A stretch of DNA of 22,043 nucleotides from WYZ-LMO2 sp040514265 (GTDB lineage: Archaea > Halobacteriota > Archaeoglobi > Archaeoglobales > Archaeoglobaceae): assembly GCA_040514265.1 (NCBI GenBank), contig JBEVCD010000035.1, forward strand, positions 1-22,043, given 5' to 3'. The translations under genes and the position numbers were made by a program. Positions 6,823 to 14,714 of the stretch are shown here, piece after piece. The notes beneath the pieces are model-generated. The model was not told where the DNA came from. It did not search any database and saw only the letters and a program-made list of their open reading frames with translations. The stretch's first letter is position 1, and every line of letters begins with the position of its first letter.

Positions 6823-7506
6823 ATGGAGTTCGAGATAAGGGGGAAGAAGTTCGCTGCCGAGGTAAGGAAAGCTTCGGACTTAAAGCCCGTTCTGGCTTTC
6901 CCGGAAGCCCTTAAGGAGGACTTCGACGCTTACTACATGATACGCGACGTCTGGTTCAGCGAGGAGGAGAGGAGAAGGATAGAGGCTGCGAACCTGAGGT
7001 ACGACTACACGATAATACCCCCAGCCGAGATAGGTGGAGAGAGGATAAAGACGTTCGGGCACTACCACCCGGAAGCGGAGCTGGGTTTGAGTTACCCGGA
7101 GGTATATCAGGTTCTGAGCGGGAGAGCAATCTACTTGCTGCAGAGGGAGGAAAACGGAAGAGTTGTGGACGTCGTCGTAGTCGAAGCAAGAAAGGGGGAC
7201 ATAGTTGTCATCCCTCCAAACTACGGGCACGTAACGATAAACCCGGACGATGTCGAGCTTAGGATGTCCAACTGGGTTTGCAGAAGCTTTAAATCGATTT
7301 ACGAACCGTTCGCAGCTCGAAGGGGTGCCTGCTACTACTTCGTTTCCGGAGAGTGGATAAAAAACGAGAGATATGTAGAAGTTCCCGAGCCGAGGTTTGC
7401 AGAACCGAACGGGGACTTCGACGTCGGAGAGATGTTCGAGCTCGTAGAAAGGATCGAAGAACTGGAGTTCCTCGTAAAACCTTCAAAGAAAAAAATAGTT
7501 TTGTAA
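6823..7506 (+). CDS. pgiA: Glucose-6-phosphate isomerase, archaeal cupin type
   Basis: Cupin phosphoglucose isomerases interconvert glucose 6-phosphate and fructose 6-phosphate using a bound metal. The cupin core is plain: FGHYHPEAELGLSYPEVYQVLSG, with likely metal ligands H80, H82 and E93, then IPPNYGHVTIN with H136 as the fourth. The family is found mainly in Euryarchaeota, and the Archaeoglobus member is well known. The frame is open upstream of 6823 only because it overlaps the preceding gene; the TATA spacing and the normal protein length (227 residues) support this start. The gene ends 8 bases from the convergent histone stop, with a hairpin terminator between them. Confidence 0.92.
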   Translation: MEFEIRGKKFAAEVRKASDLKPVLAFPEALKEDFDAYYMIRDVWFSEEERRRIEAANLRYDYTIIPPAEIGGERIKTFGHYHPEAELGLSYPEVYQVLSGRAIYLLQREENGRVVDVVVVEARKGDIVVIPPNYGHVTINPDDVELRMSNWVCRSFKSIYEPFAARRGACYYFVSGEWIKNERYVEVPEPRFAEPNGDFDVGEMFELVERIEELEFLVKPSKKKIVL

Positions 7507-7519
7507 AATATTTTTTACA
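7502..7519. terminator. Bidirectional terminator between PGI and histone genes
   Basis: TGTAAAA-TATT-TTTTACA is a perfect 7-4-7 inverted repeat spanning both stop codons. It ends in T-rich sequence on either strand, so it can serve both convergent genes. Confidence 0.55.
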
Positions 7520-7718
7520 TCGAGAGAGCTAGCTTTATGTCCTCCGCAGTAACCGTCTTTCTGCCGGCGTGCTTGGCAATTTCGACAGCCTTCTTTGCAA
7601 CCTGCATCGCGTAGTCTTCGAGGACTTCGACCATCTTTTCCACAGCCTCCGCGCTAACCCTCTCGGCACCCGCCTTTCTGATCAACCTATCTACCGGAGC
7701 CATTGGCAGCTCAGCCAT
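7515..7718 (-). CDS. Archaeal histone
   Basis: The protein of 67 residues is a single histone fold, three helices with short loops, ending GRKTVTAEDIKLALSM. Archaeal histones dimerise and wrap DNA in nucleosome-like multimers. The family signatures LIRKAGAERVS, the KHAGRKTVTAEDI loop and the Pro-rich MAELPMAPVDR start are all there. I start at ATG 7718; the GTG three codons upstream is part of the ribosome site (GAGGTGA at 7724-7730), which sits 5 bases ahead of this ATG. Unlike many genes here it has a leader and a strong Shine-Dalgarno, fitting an abundant protein. Confidence 0.95.
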   Translation of the reverse strand: MAELPMAPVDRLIRKAGAERVSAEAVEKMVEVLEDYAMQVAKKAVEIAKHAGRKTVTAEDIKLALSM

Positions 7719-7764
7719 TTCTCTCACCTCTTACCTCTTCCTACGGAAAAAAGTATTATTAGTA

Positions 7765-7780
7765 GTATATATACTTTTCG
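7765..7780 (-). promoter_or_regulatory. Strong histone promoter (BRE plus TATA)
   Basis: On the minus strand CGAAAA precedes GTATATATAC, a near-ideal BRE-TATA pair. It predicts a transcript start near 7740-7745 and a leader of about 25 bases that carries the GAGGTGA ribosome site. Confidence 0.6.
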
Positions 7781-7915
7781 ATCGAACTCTGATCACTTTG
7801 CCCCTATTTTCGCGATCTCTCGCTTGATGTCTCCACGCGAAATGTGGCATGAATTGGTGAACAGAAGTTGCAGCCTAGCGAAGGTTGCGGAGTTTTTGAA
7901 AAACAGCACGAACGA

Positions 7916-8926
7916 TCATTCTAAAATGTTGTAGAGTGTGTCCCTCTGCTTCGGAATCCTGCCCGCGACCCTTATTATTTCCCTGAGCTCTTCGGGCGTC
8001 AGCATTTCGCCTCCCGTCGCTCCGGCGGCTTTTGATATGTTCTCCTCCATGAGCGTCCCGCCCAGATCGTTCGCTCCAGCGTGCAGCGCTGCCTGCGCCA
8101 GTTTAACTCCGAGCTTCACCCAAGAAGCCTGTATGTTTTTGATCTCGGGATACAGGAGAATTCTGGCGATCGCGATTACGAGGAGATCTTCAAAACCCGA
8201 GCTCCCCTTGCTGATCTTTCCGAGCTCGTTGTTCTTCCACATGAAGGGAAGCGGTATGAACTCTGTAAAGCCTCCGGTCTCCTGTTGTATGCGTTTTATA
8301 AGCATTATGTGCTCTATCCTGTCCTTCCAACTCTCCACATGCCCGTACATCATCGTAGCCGTCGTGGGTATTCCCAGCCCGTGAGCAGTCTTTATTATCT
8401 TGACCCACTCACTTGTGGACAGCTTCTTGGGGCAGATCTCTCTCCTGACATCGTCGACGAGAATTTCCGCAGCCGTTCCGGGCATCGAGTCGAGACCTTC
8501 TTGCTTGAAAATCTTGAGCACGTCTTCGATATCCATTCCACTGTTTCTGGCAGCGTGGTAGACCTCCATTGGAGAGAACGCGTGAATGTGTATCTTCTTC
8601 GAAACTTCCCTCACGGCTTGGAGTATTGAAACGTAAAAATCCACGTCGGCGTTCGGGAGCAGACCTCCCTGAATGCACACCTCCGTACACCCGAAATCTA
8701 CGGCTTCCTCCACCTTCCTCTTTATCTCGTCGAGCGAAAGGAGGAACCCCTTCGAATTCCGGAACGAGCAGAACTTGCAGTTGTTGACGCAGATGTCCGT
8801 GAAGTTTATGTTGCGGTTCACGACGAACGTTACGACGTCTCCTACAGCTTCTCTCCTGAGCTCGTTTGCGAGCTTTAGAGTGCCGTACGGGTCTCTGAGC
8901 AGCTCCTCAACGTTGAGGGAGAGCAT
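7916..8926 (-). CDS. cofH: FO synthase subunit 2, radical SAM (CofH)
   Basis: CofH joins tyrosine to the ribityl-diaminouracil intermediate of the riboflavin pathway in making FO, the deazaflavin core of coenzyme F420. The radical SAM cluster motif C-V-N-N-C-K-F-C lies at residues 46-53, after a helix-rich N-terminus. QGGLLPNADVDFY, SPMEVYHAA, DSMPGTAAEIL, TTATMMYGHVE and the C-terminal GANDLGGTLMEENIS are typical. About 336 residues is full length. I prefer ATG 8926, 5 bases after GGTGA (8932-8936), over GTG 8935. It overlaps the end of cofG by 20 bases, so the pair is translated together. Confidence 0.92.
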   Translation of the reverse strand: MLSLNVEELLRDPYGTLKLANELRREAVGDVVTFVVNRNINFTDICVNNCKFCSFRNSKGFLLSLDEIKRKVEEAVDFGCTEVCIQGGLLPNADVDFYVSILQAVREVSKKIHIHAFSPMEVYHAARNSGMDIEDVLKIFKQEGLDSMPGTAAEILVDDVRREICPKKLSTSEWVKIIKTAHGLGIPTTATMMYGHVESWKDRIEHIMLIKRIQQETGGFTEFIPLPFMWKNNELGKISKGSSGFEDLLVIAIARILLYPEIKNIQASWVKLGVKLAQAALHAGANDLGGTLMEENISKAAGATGGEMLTPEELREIIRVAGRIPKQRDTLYNILE

Positions 8927-9881
8927 AACCGTCACCGTCCGCGTATCTGTTTATGAGGTGTTCCAGCCCCCCGTCGAACCACTTAAGCTTTACGAATTTT
9001 GGATAGATCGGAAGCCTCTCTCTCAGCACGAACTCGTCACCGAGCTCCCTCCTCAAGTCCTCCAACTTTGGCCAAGGTGACTCGGGGTTTATGTAGTCGT
9101 GCGTGATATCGGAAATTCCACCTATATCGTTCGCTCCAGCCCTCAGAAACGGCAGAACGCTGTCGACGAGGTTCGGCGGTATCTGAATTGCGACATCTTT
9201 CGGCAAGATCCTCCTCGCAGCCCTAACGGTTTCGAGCATCTCACTCATGCTCGGGGGAGGGTAATTCTCCATCTTCGTCCCTTTTTTCGGCTTGAAGTTC
9301 TGAATTATGACCTCCTGTATGTGCCCGTAGTTTTCGTGGACCTCGGCGATGACTTCGAGGGAGTACTCGCGGTCGTATCTGCTCTCCCCGATACCGACGA
9401 GTATTCCAGTCGTGAACGGAATCTGCAGTTTTCCGGCGTTCTTGATCGTCCTTATTCTAACTTCCGGCTTCTTCCCCGGGCTCTCTGCATGACATTCGAG
9501 TTCGACAGCTTGTTCGAGCATCAATCCCATACTCGCGTTCAGAGGCTTCAGAAACTTAAGCTCCTCCTTGCTAAGAACGCCTGCGTTCGTGTGCGGCAGA
9601 AGTCCGTGTCTTATAGCGAGCCCGTTCATATCCGCGACGTATTCGAGAAAACTCCTGTAACCGAGCTTCCGGAGCTCCCGTCTGAAGTCTCTCCTCTCGT
9701 CCGGCTTTTCGCCGAATGTGAAAAGAGCTTCTTTGGCACTTTTAGCGGCTTTAAGCAGACTTTCCACATCTTCGGGGCGCATAAGATGCAGCTCGTCGCT
9801 CCTGAATCCGCAGTACGCGCACCTGTTTCTGCAGTTGCGCGTGAGCGGGATGAAGACGTTCCTCGAATACGTTACGATCAT
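8907..9881 (-). CDS. cofG: FO synthase subunit 1, radical SAM (CofG)
   Basis: CofG completes formation of FO from the CofH product. The radical SAM cluster motif C-R-N-R-C-A-Y-C is at residues 17-24, very near the N-terminus as usual for CofG. Other features are the LPHTNAGVLS segment, ASMGLMLE, IPFTTGILVGIGE (SAM-binding Gly-rich strand), QNFKPKKGTKM and GANDIGGISDITHDYINPE. At 324 residues it is complete. It is the first gene of the minus-strand pair and shares a short divergent promoter region with the PhoU-like regulator. Confidence 0.92.
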   Translation of the reverse strand: MIVTYSRNVFIPLTRNCRNRCAYCGFRSDELHLMRPEDVESLLKAAKSAKEALFTFGEKPDERRDFRRELRKLGYRSFLEYVADMNGLAIRHGLLPHTNAGVLSKEELKFLKPLNASMGLMLEQAVELECHAESPGKKPEVRIRTIKNAGKLQIPFTTGILVGIGESRYDREYSLEVIAEVHENYGHIQEVIIQNFKPKKGTKMENYPPPSMSEMLETVRAARRILPKDVAIQIPPNLVDSVLPFLRAGANDIGGISDITHDYINPESPWPKLEDLRRELGDEFVLRERLPIYPKFVKLKWFDGGLEHLINRYADGDGYALPQR

Positions 9882-9924
9882 CCCGCCAGTTCGGAACTCG
9901 GCTGAAAAGTGTGACGATACGAAA

Positions 9925-9936
9925 GATATTTAAAAA
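9925..9936. promoter_or_regulatory. Shared TATA region for cofG and the PhoU-like gene
   Basis: GATATTTAAAAA is centred about 28 bases before the ATG at 9959 on the plus strand. Read on the minus strand, the same box (TTTTTAAATATC) would start cofG mRNA near 9905, giving a leader of about 25 bases. Only 77 bases separate the two start codons. Confidence 0.45.
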
Positions 9937-9958
9937 ACTTCGTATAGGCTTGTATGCT

Positions 9959-10915
9959 ATGGAAGTTAGGAAGCTCCAGTTAATAGGCGGCTCCAGTTAC
10001 ATGCTCAGCCTACCGAAGGAGTGGGTGAGGAGCAACGGGCTTAAGCAAGGGGACGAGTTATACTTGAAGGTCGAAAACAGCGTGGTAACGATATATCCGA
10101 AAAAGTTCTTTGAGGTATCCCGCATCACTGGTGTGAAGGTTGACGGACTTCCCAGGCACGACGAGAAGTTCCTGCGGCGTTATCTGTATGCCATATACAT
10201 TCAGGGAGTTGACGAGATCGAGATACGGGACGAGAACATCAACGCGAGAATCGTGAGCAGAATAGGGGAGATCGTTAAGGACCTGATAGGTATGGAGATA
10301 ATAGACGCGTCCGAGAACTACGTGAGGCTCAAGTGCCTCGCAGCCACGGACTTCGATGTCTACAGCGTCGTCAGGAGAATGACGCAGATAGTTAGGAGTA
10401 TGCTCTCCACGCTTTTGGAAGCTACGAACAACCCCGAAGTCCTCGAAGACGTCGAGACTCTCGAAAGAGATGCCGACAGACTCTACCTCCTAGCCGTCAG
10501 GCAGGAACACAGGTTGATAAGGGAGTACTCAAGCCCGACGAAGTGGAACGAGCTCAGGCTGATACTCGGAATAAGAACGGTGGCGAAGCTGCTAGAAGAA
10601 ATTGCGGACTCCCTCTACGACTTCTCGGTTTACGCGAAAAAGACGGACGTGAAATCCCTCGGCAAATCTATCGAGGAAATTTCCGGGGCGTTCGATACAG
10701 TCTGCGACGCTTACTTCGGTTCCGACGTCGGAGTTGCCGAGGACGCGATAGAGAGGCTCGAAAAAATAGAAGAGATGTGCCTCGCCGACATGGGTGGAGA
10801 CGTGTTCTACAGGCTCGCGCTGGAAGCCATCGTTCGAGCCAGCAGACACATGAAGTCGATCGCTGAAATAGCGTTCAATAAGGCTGTAAGAGAGTCTCTG
10901 CAAAGATCAGGCTGA
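9959..10915 (+). CDS. Phosphate uptake regulator, AbrB-PhoU type
   Basis: The first 50 residues form a swapped-hairpin AbrB/SpoVT-like DNA-binding domain (RKLQLIGGSSYMLSLPKEWV, then GLKQGDELYLKV and VVTIYPKK). The remainder is an all-helical PhoU-type bundle with heptad-like repeats of acidic and basic residues (ETLERDADRLYLLAVRQE). This AbrB plus PhoU arrangement is common in archaea and is annotated as a phosphate uptake regulator, although no pst transport genes are in view. The ATG at 9959 is supported by the TATA box. The gene runs 41 bases into the convergent Yip1-like gene. Confidence 0.85.
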   Translation: MEVRKLQLIGGSSYMLSLPKEWVRSNGLKQGDELYLKVENSVVTIYPKKFFEVSRITGVKVDGLPRHDEKFLRRYLYAIYIQGVDEIEIRDENINARIVSRIGEIVKDLIGMEIIDASENYVRLKCLAATDFDVYSVVRRMTQIVRSMLSTLLEATNNPEVLEDVETLERDADRLYLLAVRQEHRLIREYSSPTKWNELRLILGIRTVAKLLEEIADSLYDFSVYAKKTDVKSLGKSIEEISGAFDTVCDAYFGSDVGVAEDAIERLEKIEEMCLADMGGDVFYRLALEAIVRASRHMKSIAEIAFNKAVRESLQRSG

Positions 10916-11510
10916 ATATCGAGCCAGCTGAGACGAGAAGCGTCGGAACGGCAGCAGCTACTGCAGCTCTCTTTGTGCTGATTCCCATAGCGTGCTTTGC
11001 GGCGAAGCAGAGATACACGAAAGCCCAGAGCGAGTTTGCCAGGCTGATTATCGCCATCGGTGTCGACACGGCTCCAATAGCTTGCGCACCGTACTCTTCG
11101 AGCATCAAAGCGTAGTGGTGGTTGTAGTACACGTTTACCGGAGCGAGGACTATCGTGGGCACGAACGCGAAAGCGGTTAGCCTGAGCAGTCCGGTAAACT
11201 TGCCCCTCCCACCCAAAACAGCGGCTACCACGTAAGTTATTCCCGCGTAGATCACGAGCCAGGTTATTATCGGACCCGCCACCGCGCCGACTAAGCTCAC
11301 AGCAATCGTGCTTCTCGCGAAGCTCTCGGCAACTTCTGGGTTCGACGAAGGCATCTTCAGCAGCAGCTGTTTGGTAGCTTCAGCCATGGGCTCGGCTAAT
11401 ACGGAGGCGTTGTAGAGAGAAATCGCAACGACGATCGCCACAACAACCGAAGCCTTCAGCCAGCCCGGGTCGCTGGAGAGAAACTTATCTGGATTGAAGA
11501 TTATATCCAT
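10875..11510 (-). CDS. Yip1-family membrane protein
   Basis: A hydrophobic protein of 211 residues with about five predicted membrane segments (roughly residues 19-41, 67-100 as one or two, 108-126, 146-168 and 180-205). The short polar start (MDIIFNPDKFLSSDPGW) and segments such as GPIITWLVIYAGITYVVAAVLGG and FVPTIVLAPVN fit the Yip1 domain family seen in archaeal and bacterial membrane proteins. Function is unknown. The 3' end overlaps the PhoU-like gene by 41 bases tail to tail. It starts 30 bases downstream of alba and may be read through from it or have its own promoter in the A/T run at 11531-11541. Confidence 0.72.
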   Translation of the reverse strand: MDIIFNPDKFLSSDPGWLKASVVVAIVVAISLYNASVLAEPMAEATKQLLLKMPSSNPEVAESFARSTIAVSLVGAVAGPIITWLVIYAGITYVVAAVLGGRGKFTGLLRLTAFAFVPTIVLAPVNVYYNHHYALMLEEYGAQAIGAVSTPMAIISLANSLWAFVYLCFAAKHAMGISTKRAAVAAAVPTLLVSAGSIFSLIFAETLLQPY

Positions 11511-11530
11511 GAGGCTCGTGCAAATAAGGA

Positions 11531-11541
11531 ATTAAAAAATT
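11531..11541 (-). terminator. T-run after alba, also a possible TATA box
   Basis: On the minus strand AATTTTTTAAT directly follows the alba stop. A T-run like this is a typical archaeal terminator. It is also centred about 25 bases before the ATG at 11510, so it may double as the promoter of the Yip1-like gene. Confidence 0.4.
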
Positions 11542-11813
11542 TACTTTTTAGCCAGAACGATCTCGATGGTCGAGACGTTGACCCTCCTGCCGTCGGCGCT
11601 TTCGAGCTCCTCCGTGTCGATCTTTATGTCCTTGACGTCGACGTTCGTCATGAACCTGTTCCTTACGATCTCCGCTACATCGACGGCTCTGCTTATCGCC
11701 TTACCCCTCGCCTTCAGCACGACCTCGTTCGCACCCTCGTTCAGCATCGTCAGCGTCGCCAGCACGTAGTTCATCACCGGCTTGCTGCCGACGAATACGA
11801 CGTTCTCGCTCAT
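11541..11813 (-). CDS. albA: DNA/RNA-binding chromatin protein Alba
   Basis: Alba is a small, abundant dimeric nucleic-acid-binding protein of archaeal chromatin. All family landmarks are present in 90 residues: VFVGSKPVMNYVLA with the conserved DNA-contact Lys, the LKARGKAISRAVDVAEIV helix, and the ESADGRRVNVSTIEIVL C-terminal hairpin. I start at ATG 11813 because GAGGTGA (11819-11825) sits 5 bases ahead; the longer frame to 11837 only adds the ribosome site. Together with the histone at 7515 the window encodes two different chromatin proteins. Confidence 0.95.
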   Translation of the reverse strand: MSENVVFVGSKPVMNYVLATLTMLNEGANEVVLKARGKAISRAVDVAEIVRNRFMTNVDVKDIKIDTEELESADGRRVNVSTIEIVLAKK

Positions 11814-11846
11814 CCCCGTCACCTCGCGGCTATTCAAGCTGAGGGG

Positions 11847-11865
11847 AAATTTAAGATTTTTTTAA
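11847..11865 (-). promoter_or_regulatory. alba promoter region
   Basis: On the minus strand TTAAAAAAAT (11856-11865) and CTTAAATTT (11847-11855) are both suitable TATA boxes. Either gives a short leader containing the GAGGTGA ribosome site. Confidence 0.35.
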
Positions 11866-11905
11866 CATATTAATAATGTGGGGTTTGTAGCGATTTCGAG
11901 TGAAA

Positions 11906-11914
11906 CTTTAAATT
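11906..11914 (+). promoter_or_regulatory. Possible TATA box of the RNR operon
   Basis: CTTTAAATT is centred 28 bases before the ATG at 11938 and supports that start as leaderless. An alternative A/T-rich box lies at 11857-11874. Confidence 0.35.
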
Positions 11915-11937
11915 GGGCGATCTCCAAGATCGATCGA

Positions 11938-14190
11938 ATGAAGCTCAGCAGAACGGCTGAGGTTGTGTTAAAGAAACGCTACCTGCTCAAGGACGAGAGG
12001 GGCAACGTCGTTGAAACTCCAGAGCAGATGTGCTGGAGGGTTGCGAGGGCGATAGCTAAAGCCGAGGAGCTCTACGGCAACGACAGCGAGGAGTGGGCAA
12101 AAAAGTTCTTCGAGATCATGTGGAATCAGGAGTTCCTGCCTAACTCGCCGACGCTCATGAACGCCGGAACGGAGCTCAACCAGCTCTCAGCATGCTTCGT
12201 GATCCCCGTTGACGACTCGATCGATGGAATATTCAGGGCGCTCTGGGACATGGCGAGGGTGCAGAAGAGCGGAGGCGGGACCGGCTTCGCATTCTCACGC
12301 CTGCGCCCGAAGGGAGATATAGTGAAGTCGACGATGGGCGTCGCCAGCGGACCCGTCAGCTTCATGAAGATCTTCGATGCGGCTACTGAGCAGATAAAGC
12401 AGGGCGGCAGGAGGAGAGGGGCAAACATGGGCGTCCTCAGCGTGCACCACCCGGACATTGAGGAGTTCGTCAAGGCGAAGTGGGAGGAGGGGGTGCTGCG
12501 CAACTTCAACATCAGCGTCGCCGTGAGCGACGCCTTCATGGAGGCTCTGAAAAAGGACGAGGACTACGAGCTGATAAACCCCCGAACCGGAGAGGTTGTG
12601 AGGAAAGTTTCCGCCAGGAAGATCTTCAACTTGATAGTCGAGGGAGCTTGGCGCAACGGTGAGCCGGGAATCGTTTTTATCGATCGGATAAACCGGCAGA
12701 ATCCCACGCCGCACGTCGGCGTAATCGAGGCGACAAACCCGTGCGGTGAGCAGCCTCTGTTGCCCTACGAGAGCTGCAACCTCGGAAGCATAAACCTTGC
12801 CAAGTTCGTAAAGGGCGGGGACTTCGACTGGGAGAGGTTGAAGGAAGTCGTATGGATAGCGACGCGCTTCTTGGACGATGTAATCGACGTGAACAAATAC
12901 CCGATTCCCGAAATAGAGAAGATGACCAAGGCAAACCGCAAGATAGGTTTGGGTGTGATGGGCTGGGCTGACGCTCTGTTCAGGCTGGGAATACCCTATG
13001 ACAGCGAAGAGGCTTTAGCCTTGGCGGAGAAAGTTATGAAGTTCATACAGGAAGAGTCCCACAAAGCTTCGCAGGCTTTAGCCGAGGAAAGGGGTGTTTT
13101 CCCGAACTGGAAGGGGAGCGTCTGGGAGAAGAGGGGCATAAAAATTAGAAACGCCACGACGACGACCATAGCTCCAACGGGGACGATAAGCATAATAGCC
13201 GGCTGCAGTAGCGGCATCGAGCCCGTTTTTGCGCTGGCTTACAAGAGGACGAACATACTCGACGGAGAGGAGTTCTTCGAGATAAACCCCGTCTTCGAGG
13301 AAGTACTGAAAGAGAGAGGGCTCTACAGTGAAGAGCTGATAGCCAAGGTAGCCGAGGAGGGGAGCATACAGCGCATCGAGGAGATCCCCGCAGACATAAG
13401 ACGCGTTTTCAGGTGTGCCCTCGACATAGCGCCGGAGTGGCACGTGAGGATGCAGGCTGCGTTTCAGAAATACACGGACAACGCGGTAAGCAAGACGATA
13501 AACATGCCCAATCACGCGACCCGTAGGGACGTTGAGAAGGCTTTCCTGCTGGCTTACGAGCTTGGATGCAAGGGTATAACGGTTTACAGGGACGGAAGCA
13601 GGGAGGAGCAGGTTTTGAGGATAAAGAAGACCGAGGAGGAAAAGAAAAAGGCGAGGTACAGACCCTCAAAGTACATAGAGCCACGTCCGCGCCCGCGCGT
13701 TACGAGAGGGGTTACGATAGAAACCAAGACCGGATGCGGTTCACTCTACGTTACCATAAACGAAGACAACGAGGGAATAGCGGAGGTCTTCGTCCAGCTC
13801 GGAAAGAGCGGGGGTTGCGCAGCTTCGCAGACCGAAGCCATAGGCAGACTGCTGAGCGTCGCTCTGCGGAGTTGGATAAACCCCGATGTTCTCATAAAGC
13901 AGCTCAAAGGCATCCGCTGCCCGTCGATAGGCTTCGACAACGGCGAGATAATAACGAGCTGCGCCGACGGGGTTGCGAAAGTTCTGGAGAAGCATTTGAA
14001 GGGCGAATACAAGAAGGTGAGGTTCGAGGTGGAGGGGGTCAAGCCTCTTACGGAGTTCACGGAAATCGCGAAGGAAAGAGAGGAGAGGACGAAGATGATA
14101 GGAGGGGTCTGCCCGGAGTGCGGAAACGTCCTTGAATACGGCGAGGGTTGCGCGACCTGCCGTTTCTGCGGATTCACGAGGTGTGGTTGA
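11938..14190 (+). CDS. nrdJ: Ribonucleotide reductase, adenosylcobalamin-dependent (class II)
   Basis: The enzyme reduces ribonucleotides to deoxyribonucleotides with a B12-generated thiyl radical. Key residues are visible: radical-site C269 in NPCGEQ (with N267 and E271), and the redox pair C86 (LSACFVI) and C280 (ESCNLGSINL), spaced as in known class II enzymes. Further on come the APTGT and CSSGIEP loops, then a TSCPD-type domain (about residues 610-690, TGCGSLYVTI and GGCAASQTEA) and a C-terminal zinc ribbon (CPECGNV, CATCRFCG). I start at ATG 11938, where MKLSRTAEVVLKKRYL fits the family; GTG 11878 would add 20 residues. No intein interrupts it. The stop overlaps the nitroreductase start by one base. 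Confidence 0.94.
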   Translation: MKLSRTAEVVLKKRYLLKDERGNVVETPEQMCWRVARAIAKAEELYGNDSEEWAKKFFEIMWNQEFLPNSPTLMNAGTELNQLSACFVIPVDDSIDGIFRALWDMARVQKSGGGTGFAFSRLRPKGDIVKSTMGVASGPVSFMKIFDAATEQIKQGGRRRGANMGVLSVHHPDIEEFVKAKWEEGVLRNFNISVAVSDAFMEALKKDEDYELINPRTGEVVRKVSARKIFNLIVEGAWRNGEPGIVFIDRINRQNPTPHVGVIEATNPCGEQPLLPYESCNLGSINLAKFVKGGDFDWERLKEVVWIATRFLDDVIDVNKYPIPEIEKMTKANRKIGLGVMGWADALFRLGIPYDSEEALALAEKVMKFIQEESHKASQALAEERGVFPNWKGSVWEKRGIKIRNATTTTIAPTGTISIIAGCSSGIEPVFALAYKRTNILDGEEFFEINPVFEEVLKERGLYSEELIAKVAEEGSIQRIEEIPADIRRVFRCALDIAPEWHVRMQAAFQKYTDNAVSKTINMPNHATRRDVEKAFLLAYELGCKGITVYRDGSREEQVLRIKKTEEEKKKARYRPSKYIEPRPRPRVTRGVTIETKTGCGSLYVTINEDNEGIAEVFVQLGKSGGCAASQTEAIGRLLSVALRSWINPDVLIKQLKGIRCPSIGFDNGEIITSCADGVAKVLEKHLKGEYKKVRFEVEGVKPLTEFTEIAKEREERTKMIGGVCPECGNVLEYGEGCATCRFCGFTRCG

Positions 14191-14714
14191 TGGAGGAGTG
14201 CCTCAGGTTCATATACACGAGGAGGAGTATCAGGAACTACGCGGAGAAGGAGATAAGTGACGAGGATTTGATGAAAATTCTTAAAGCCGCCATGCAAGCA
14301 CCGTCAGCCGGAAACGAGCAGCCGTGGCACTTCGTCGTCGTTAAGAGCAGGGAAAAGTTGAAAGAGCTCAGCGAAGCGCATCCCTACGGTAGTATGCTCG
14401 CAAGAGCAGCGGCAGCCATCGTCGTTTGCTGCGACCCGAAGCTTTCACGCTACCAGCTTCCCATGTGGGTTCAGGACTGCAGCGCTGCGACGCAGAACAT
14501 CCTGCTCGCAGCCAGGTGCCTCGGCATAGGCTCCTGCTGGCTCGGAGTTTATCCGAACGAAGGGAGGATGAAATCGATTGCGAGAATTCTGCGCGTACCA
14601 GAGGACATAGTCGTCTTCAGCGTCGTCTCCTTAGGCTACCCGAGGAGCGAGGAGGAGTTCTACGAGGCGCCGGGCAGGTTCAAGGAGGAGAGGATCCACT
14701 ACGAGGAGTGGTGA
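14190..14714 (+). CDS. Nitroreductase-family FMN oxidoreductase
   Basis: A flavin-dependent oxidoreductase of the nitroreductase fold. The N-terminal FIYTRRSIRNY is the usual phosphate-binding segment for FMN, followed by MQAPSAGNEQPWHFVVV, WVQDCSAATQNILLAARCLGIGSCW, and a C-terminal VVFSVVSLGYP strand. Length (174 residues) is normal for the short archaeal members. The substrate cannot be read from sequence. The start ATG overlaps the RNR stop (TGATG), with GAGGTG at 14178-14183 six bases ahead; a longer frame upstream runs inside the RNR gene and is unlikely. It sits between RNR and hisH in one operon with no obvious metabolic link. Confidence 0.85.
   Translation: MEECLRFIYTRRSIRNYAEKEISDEDLMKILKAAMQAPSAGNEQPWHFVVVKSREKLKELSEAHPYGSMLARAAAAIVVCCDPKLSRYQLPMWVQDCSAATQNILLAARCLGIGSCWLGVYPNEGRMKSIARILRVPEDIVVFSVVSLGYPRSEEEFYEAPGRFKEERIHYEEW

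Noticed and set aside
7793..7909. Short minus-strand frame after cofH ending RGDIKREIAKIGAK
   Set aside because: The end looks protein-like, but it starts with GTG, has no ribosome site or promoter and no known match; probably chance or a decayed gene tail.
9099..9905. Open frame of 268 codons on the plus strand opposite cofG
   Set aside because: cofG is certain from its radical SAM motif, and the antisense product resembles nothing.
11938..14190. Possible intein in the RNR, and likewise in radA and tfb
   Set aside because: All three read collinearly with their families at normal length; no splice-junction Cys/Ser with terminal His-Asn appears.
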